Source: Micrococcus sp023147585
Lineage (GTDB): Bacteria; Actinomycetota; Actinomycetes; Actinomycetales; Micrococcaceae
NCBI RefSeq assembly: GCF_044872765.1
Contig: NZ_CP085253.1
Location: forward strand, 1 to 64,000
Direction of reading: 5' to 3'
DNA: 64,000 bases
Numbering within the stretch: the first letter of the stretch is position 1; each line of letters starts with the position of its first letter. Position numbers and translations under genes: made by a program. This document shows, one piece after another, positions 62,168 through 64,000 of the stretch. The notes under the pieces are model-generated. The model saw only the letters and a list, made by a program, of their open reading frames with translations. It had not been told where the DNA came from and did not search any database.

Positions 62168-63325
62168 TCAGGTGCGGGCGGCCCGCGCCGCCCGGCGGCG
62201 GACCGTGGTCCGCTCGATGATCCCGGTGATGACGAGCATCACCACGATCACGATGCCCGCGTAGCCGAGCACGGGGTAGACGGTGCCCACGAGCTGGGAG
62301 AAGCCGACGCTCGAGAGCAGGGTGGCCGCGATCGCCGTCGCGACGGCGATCGCCCAGCCCGGCACGGCCTGGAGGCTGCTGAGCATCTTCAGGCGCTCCA
62401 CGCCGCCGTACAGGCAGGAGACCGCCGTCGTGAACTGGGCGAGCAGGAGGATGACCGTGTACAGGAGGGCGGCCCAGCCGCCGATCATGGCGGCGAGCTC
62501 CACCATGGGAAGCTCGGCGCGGCCGATGAGGTCCGCGTGGGCGCTCATCGCGACCATGATCGCGCCGGCCATGACCACGAGTCCGATCGCCCCGAGCCCG
62601 GCGCCGGCGACGAGGGTGCGGCCGGACGAGGAGCTCTCCTTGCCGATCGGCGCCAGCACGGCGTAGGCGAGCTGGACGTTGAACGCCACGTAGAGGATGC
62701 CGGAGACCCACCACTGGTTGATCAGCGGCGACGAGGTCACCAGCGCGGCGACGTCGGCCACGGGGGGAGCGGGGTGCGCGAGCCCCCACCACGCGACGCC
62801 GACGGCGACGACGATGATCAGGGGCACCACGATCCCCTGGACCTTCACGAGTCCGTTGATGCCGGCCAGCACGGTGACGACGCAGACGCCCGCCATGAGC
62901 AGGGACCCCACGAGGTGCGGCAGGCCGAAGGAGGTCTGCACCGCCGCGCCGGCCCCGGCCAGCATGATCACGAGCGTGCCGAGCAGGGACGCGGTGATGC
63001 ACAGGTCCGCGAACCACGTGGGGATGCGCGACGTCGTGGGGTTCACGAGCCGGTGGATGTCCGTGGTGCGCAGCGTCTGCGCCAGGCGCAGCACGATGGC
63101 CGAGAGCAGGAAGAAGAGGGCGCCCGCGATGATGAGCGCCCCCGTGCCGCCCCAGAGCCCGAAGCTCACGAAGTACTGCAGGATCTCGTTGCCGGAGGCG
63201 TAGCCGGCGCCGATCGTGGTGCCGATGAACGTGGCGGCGATCCCGAGCGCCGAGGTGGGGCGCAGGGCGGACTCGGGCTCCGACGTCGGGGTCGGGACTG
63301 GGCTGGCGGATGTGACCTGGGGCAT
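62168..63325 (-). CDS. YkvI-like membrane protein
   Basis: This 385-residue protein has about ten hydrophobic segments and the motif TFIGTTIGAGYASGNEILQYF near the N-terminus, the hallmark of the YkvI family, distant relatives of amino-acid permeases. The unwound-helix motif GAGYASG would bind sodium and substrate. The substrate is unknown. It lies convergent with the thi operon, so a link with thiamin transport can be raised but not supported. Confidence 0.8.
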   Translation of the reverse strand: MPQVTSASPVPTPTSEPESALRPTSALGIAATFIGTTIGAGYASGNEILQYFVSFGLWGGTGALIIAGALFFLLSAIVLRLAQTLRTTDIHRLVNPTTSRIPTWFADLCITASLLGTLVIMLAGAGAAVQTSFGLPHLVGSLLMAGVCVVTVLAGINGLVKVQGIVVPLIIVVAVGVAWWGLAHPAPPVADVAALVTSSPLINQWWVSGILYVAFNVQLAYAVLAPIGKESSSSGRTLVAGAGLGAIGLVVMAGAIMVAMSAHADLIGRAELPMVELAAMIGGWAALLYTVILLLAQFTTAVSCLYGGVERLKMLSSLQAVPGWAIAVATAIAATLLSSVGFSQLVGTVYPVLGYAGIVIVVMLVITGIIERTTVRRRAARAART

Positions 63326-63366
63326 TGCTCCAGGTTCTCACGATGCCGGCGGGGCGGGGACGACGA

Positions 63367-63394
63367 CGGGCGGCCACCGTGTGGTGGCCGCCCG
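63367..63394 (-). terminator. terminator behind tRNA-Arg
   Basis: CGGGCGGCCACC (63367-63378) pairs perfectly with 63383-63394 around a GTGT loop, 5 bases beyond the tRNA 3' end on the minus strand. Confidence 0.7.
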
Positions 63395-63398
63395 TGGC

Positions 63399-63474
63399 TG
63401 GTGCCCCCGATAGGATTCGAACCTACGACCTTCTGCTCCGGAGGCAGACGCTCTATCCCCTGAGCTACGGAGGC
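63399..63474 (-). tRNA. tRNA-Arg, anticodon CCG
   Basis: The 76-base minus-strand sequence folds as a full tRNA: acceptor GCCTCCG with CGGGGGC (one G-U), D-arm with AGCTCAGGGGATAGAGC, anticodon stem TCTGC/GCAGA with loop CTCCGGA (anticodon CCG), and T-arm with GGTTCGAATCC. CCA is encoded. It reads CGG codons and lies divergent to argS. Confidence 0.95.
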
Positions 63475-63594
63475 GGGGGTGCGCACGCGCGGCTGAGTCG
63501 ATCGCGCGGCGGACTCCCCAACACTACACCATGGGTCCGGCCGGCCCGGCGGGTCTCCCGCCTTCACCCGCGCGGACGGCGCCCGCCGCCAAAC

Positions 63595-63600
63595 TAGACT
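63595..63600 (+). promoter_or_regulatory. leaderless -10 box of argS
   Basis: TAGACT ends 7 bases before GTG 63608, with no ribosome site. Confidence 0.5.
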
Positions 63601-63607
63601 TGCCCGG

Positions 63608-64000
63608 GTGAAGCCCGAAGACCTCTCCGCCCTGCTGTCCGCCGTCCTCAACGCCGCCGTCGACGCCGGTGACCTGCCGTCCGACCTGCGCGCCGAGATC
63701 ACCCCCGAGCGGGTGAAGGTGGAGCGACCCCGCAGCCGCGAGCACGGCGACTGGGCCACCAACGCGGCGCTGCAGCTGGGCAAGAAGGCCGGGATGGCCC
63801 CGCGGGAGTTCGCCGCCCTGCTCTCCGAGCGCCTCGCCGCCGCCGAGGGCATCGCCTCCGTGGACGTCGCCGGCCCGGGCTTCCTGAACATCACCCTGGA
63901 CGCCGCCGCCGCGGGCGAGCTGGCCCGCCAGATCGTCGAGGCCGGCGAGTCCTACGGCCGGAACACGGCGTTGACCGGCCACGTGGTGAACATGGAGTTC
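63608..64000 (+). CDS. argS: arginyl-tRNA synthetase, N-terminal part
   Basis: The frame starts at GTG 63608 and runs off the window after 131 codons. The visible part is the ArgRS N-terminal domain (VERPRSREHGDWATNAALQL, GPGFLNITLD) and the beginning of the catalytic domain (RNTALTGHVVNMEF). The REHGDWATN and GPGFLNI segments are specific to the enzyme. It lies beside a tRNA-Arg gene of opposite direction. Confidence 0.9.
   Translation, partial: MKPEDLSALLSAVLNAAVDAGDLPSDLRAEITPERVKVERPRSREHGDWATNAALQLGKKAGMAPREFAALLSERLAAAEGIASVDVAGPGFLNITLDAAAAGELARQIVEAGESYGRNTALTGHVVNMEF

Overview
The window is high-GC actinobacterial chromosome, about 70-75% G+C by eye in ordinary regions. Leaderless gene starts, a mycothiol-type SigR/RsrA pair, a fused 2-oxoglutarate decarboxylase/dehydrogenase (Kgd) and a type B succinate dehydrogenase point to Micrococcaceae, probably Micrococcus. 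The genus is my inference from gene content; no marker gene was compared.

Layout. 1-3.1 kb: end of a tad/Flp pilus locus, with a Doc-toxin-like remnant behind it. 3.2-13.9 kb: core metabolism, namely a DASS anion permease, sdhCAB, prfB, a thiolase with both CoA-transferase subunits, smpB and ssrA (tmRNA). 13.9-21.7 kb: an accessory block directly behind ssrA. It holds two identical IS256-family elements, each with its own target duplication, an IS5-family element split by the second IS256 copy, a solo IS5 end, an IS3 scrap, and several broken genes (TetR, ferredoxin-reductase-like, phosphotransferase) among intact DinB, DJ-1/PfpI and GNAT genes. 21.8-28.3 kb: two crcB genes, hisN, rsgA, aroA, sigR-rsrA and the 24-residue ribosomal protein bL37. 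28.4-37 kb: SGNH hydrolase, kgd, guaB1-like gene and two CNNM/CorC-type transporters. 37-40.3 kb: a zinc ABC importer behind a Zur-like palindrome, with a Fur-family regulator at the other end. 40.5-51 kb: sulfurtransferase, HIT protein, HrpA, PutP, ThpR, aldehyde dehydrogenase and Tag. 51-54.4 kb: an ABC exporter of lactococcin-972 type next to a small secreted Cys-containing protein of lower G+C. 54.6-62.1 kb: thiamin genes thiC, thiD, thiE and thiOSGF, with two TPP riboswitches. 62.2-64 kb: YkvI-like permease, tRNA-Arg(CCG) and the start of argS.

How it fits together. SmpB and tmRNA make the ribosome-rescue pair, and ssrA carries a full SigR-type promoter (GGGAAT-N18-GTTG). The sigR gene lies 14 kb away, so rescue is probably tied to thiol stress. 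At least ten genes start 6-9 nt after a TANNNT-like hexamer, so leaderless transcription looks common here. The best candidate for an undescribed system is the exporter plus secreted protein at 51.06-54.36 kb, whose promoter region contains a (GT)7 tract.
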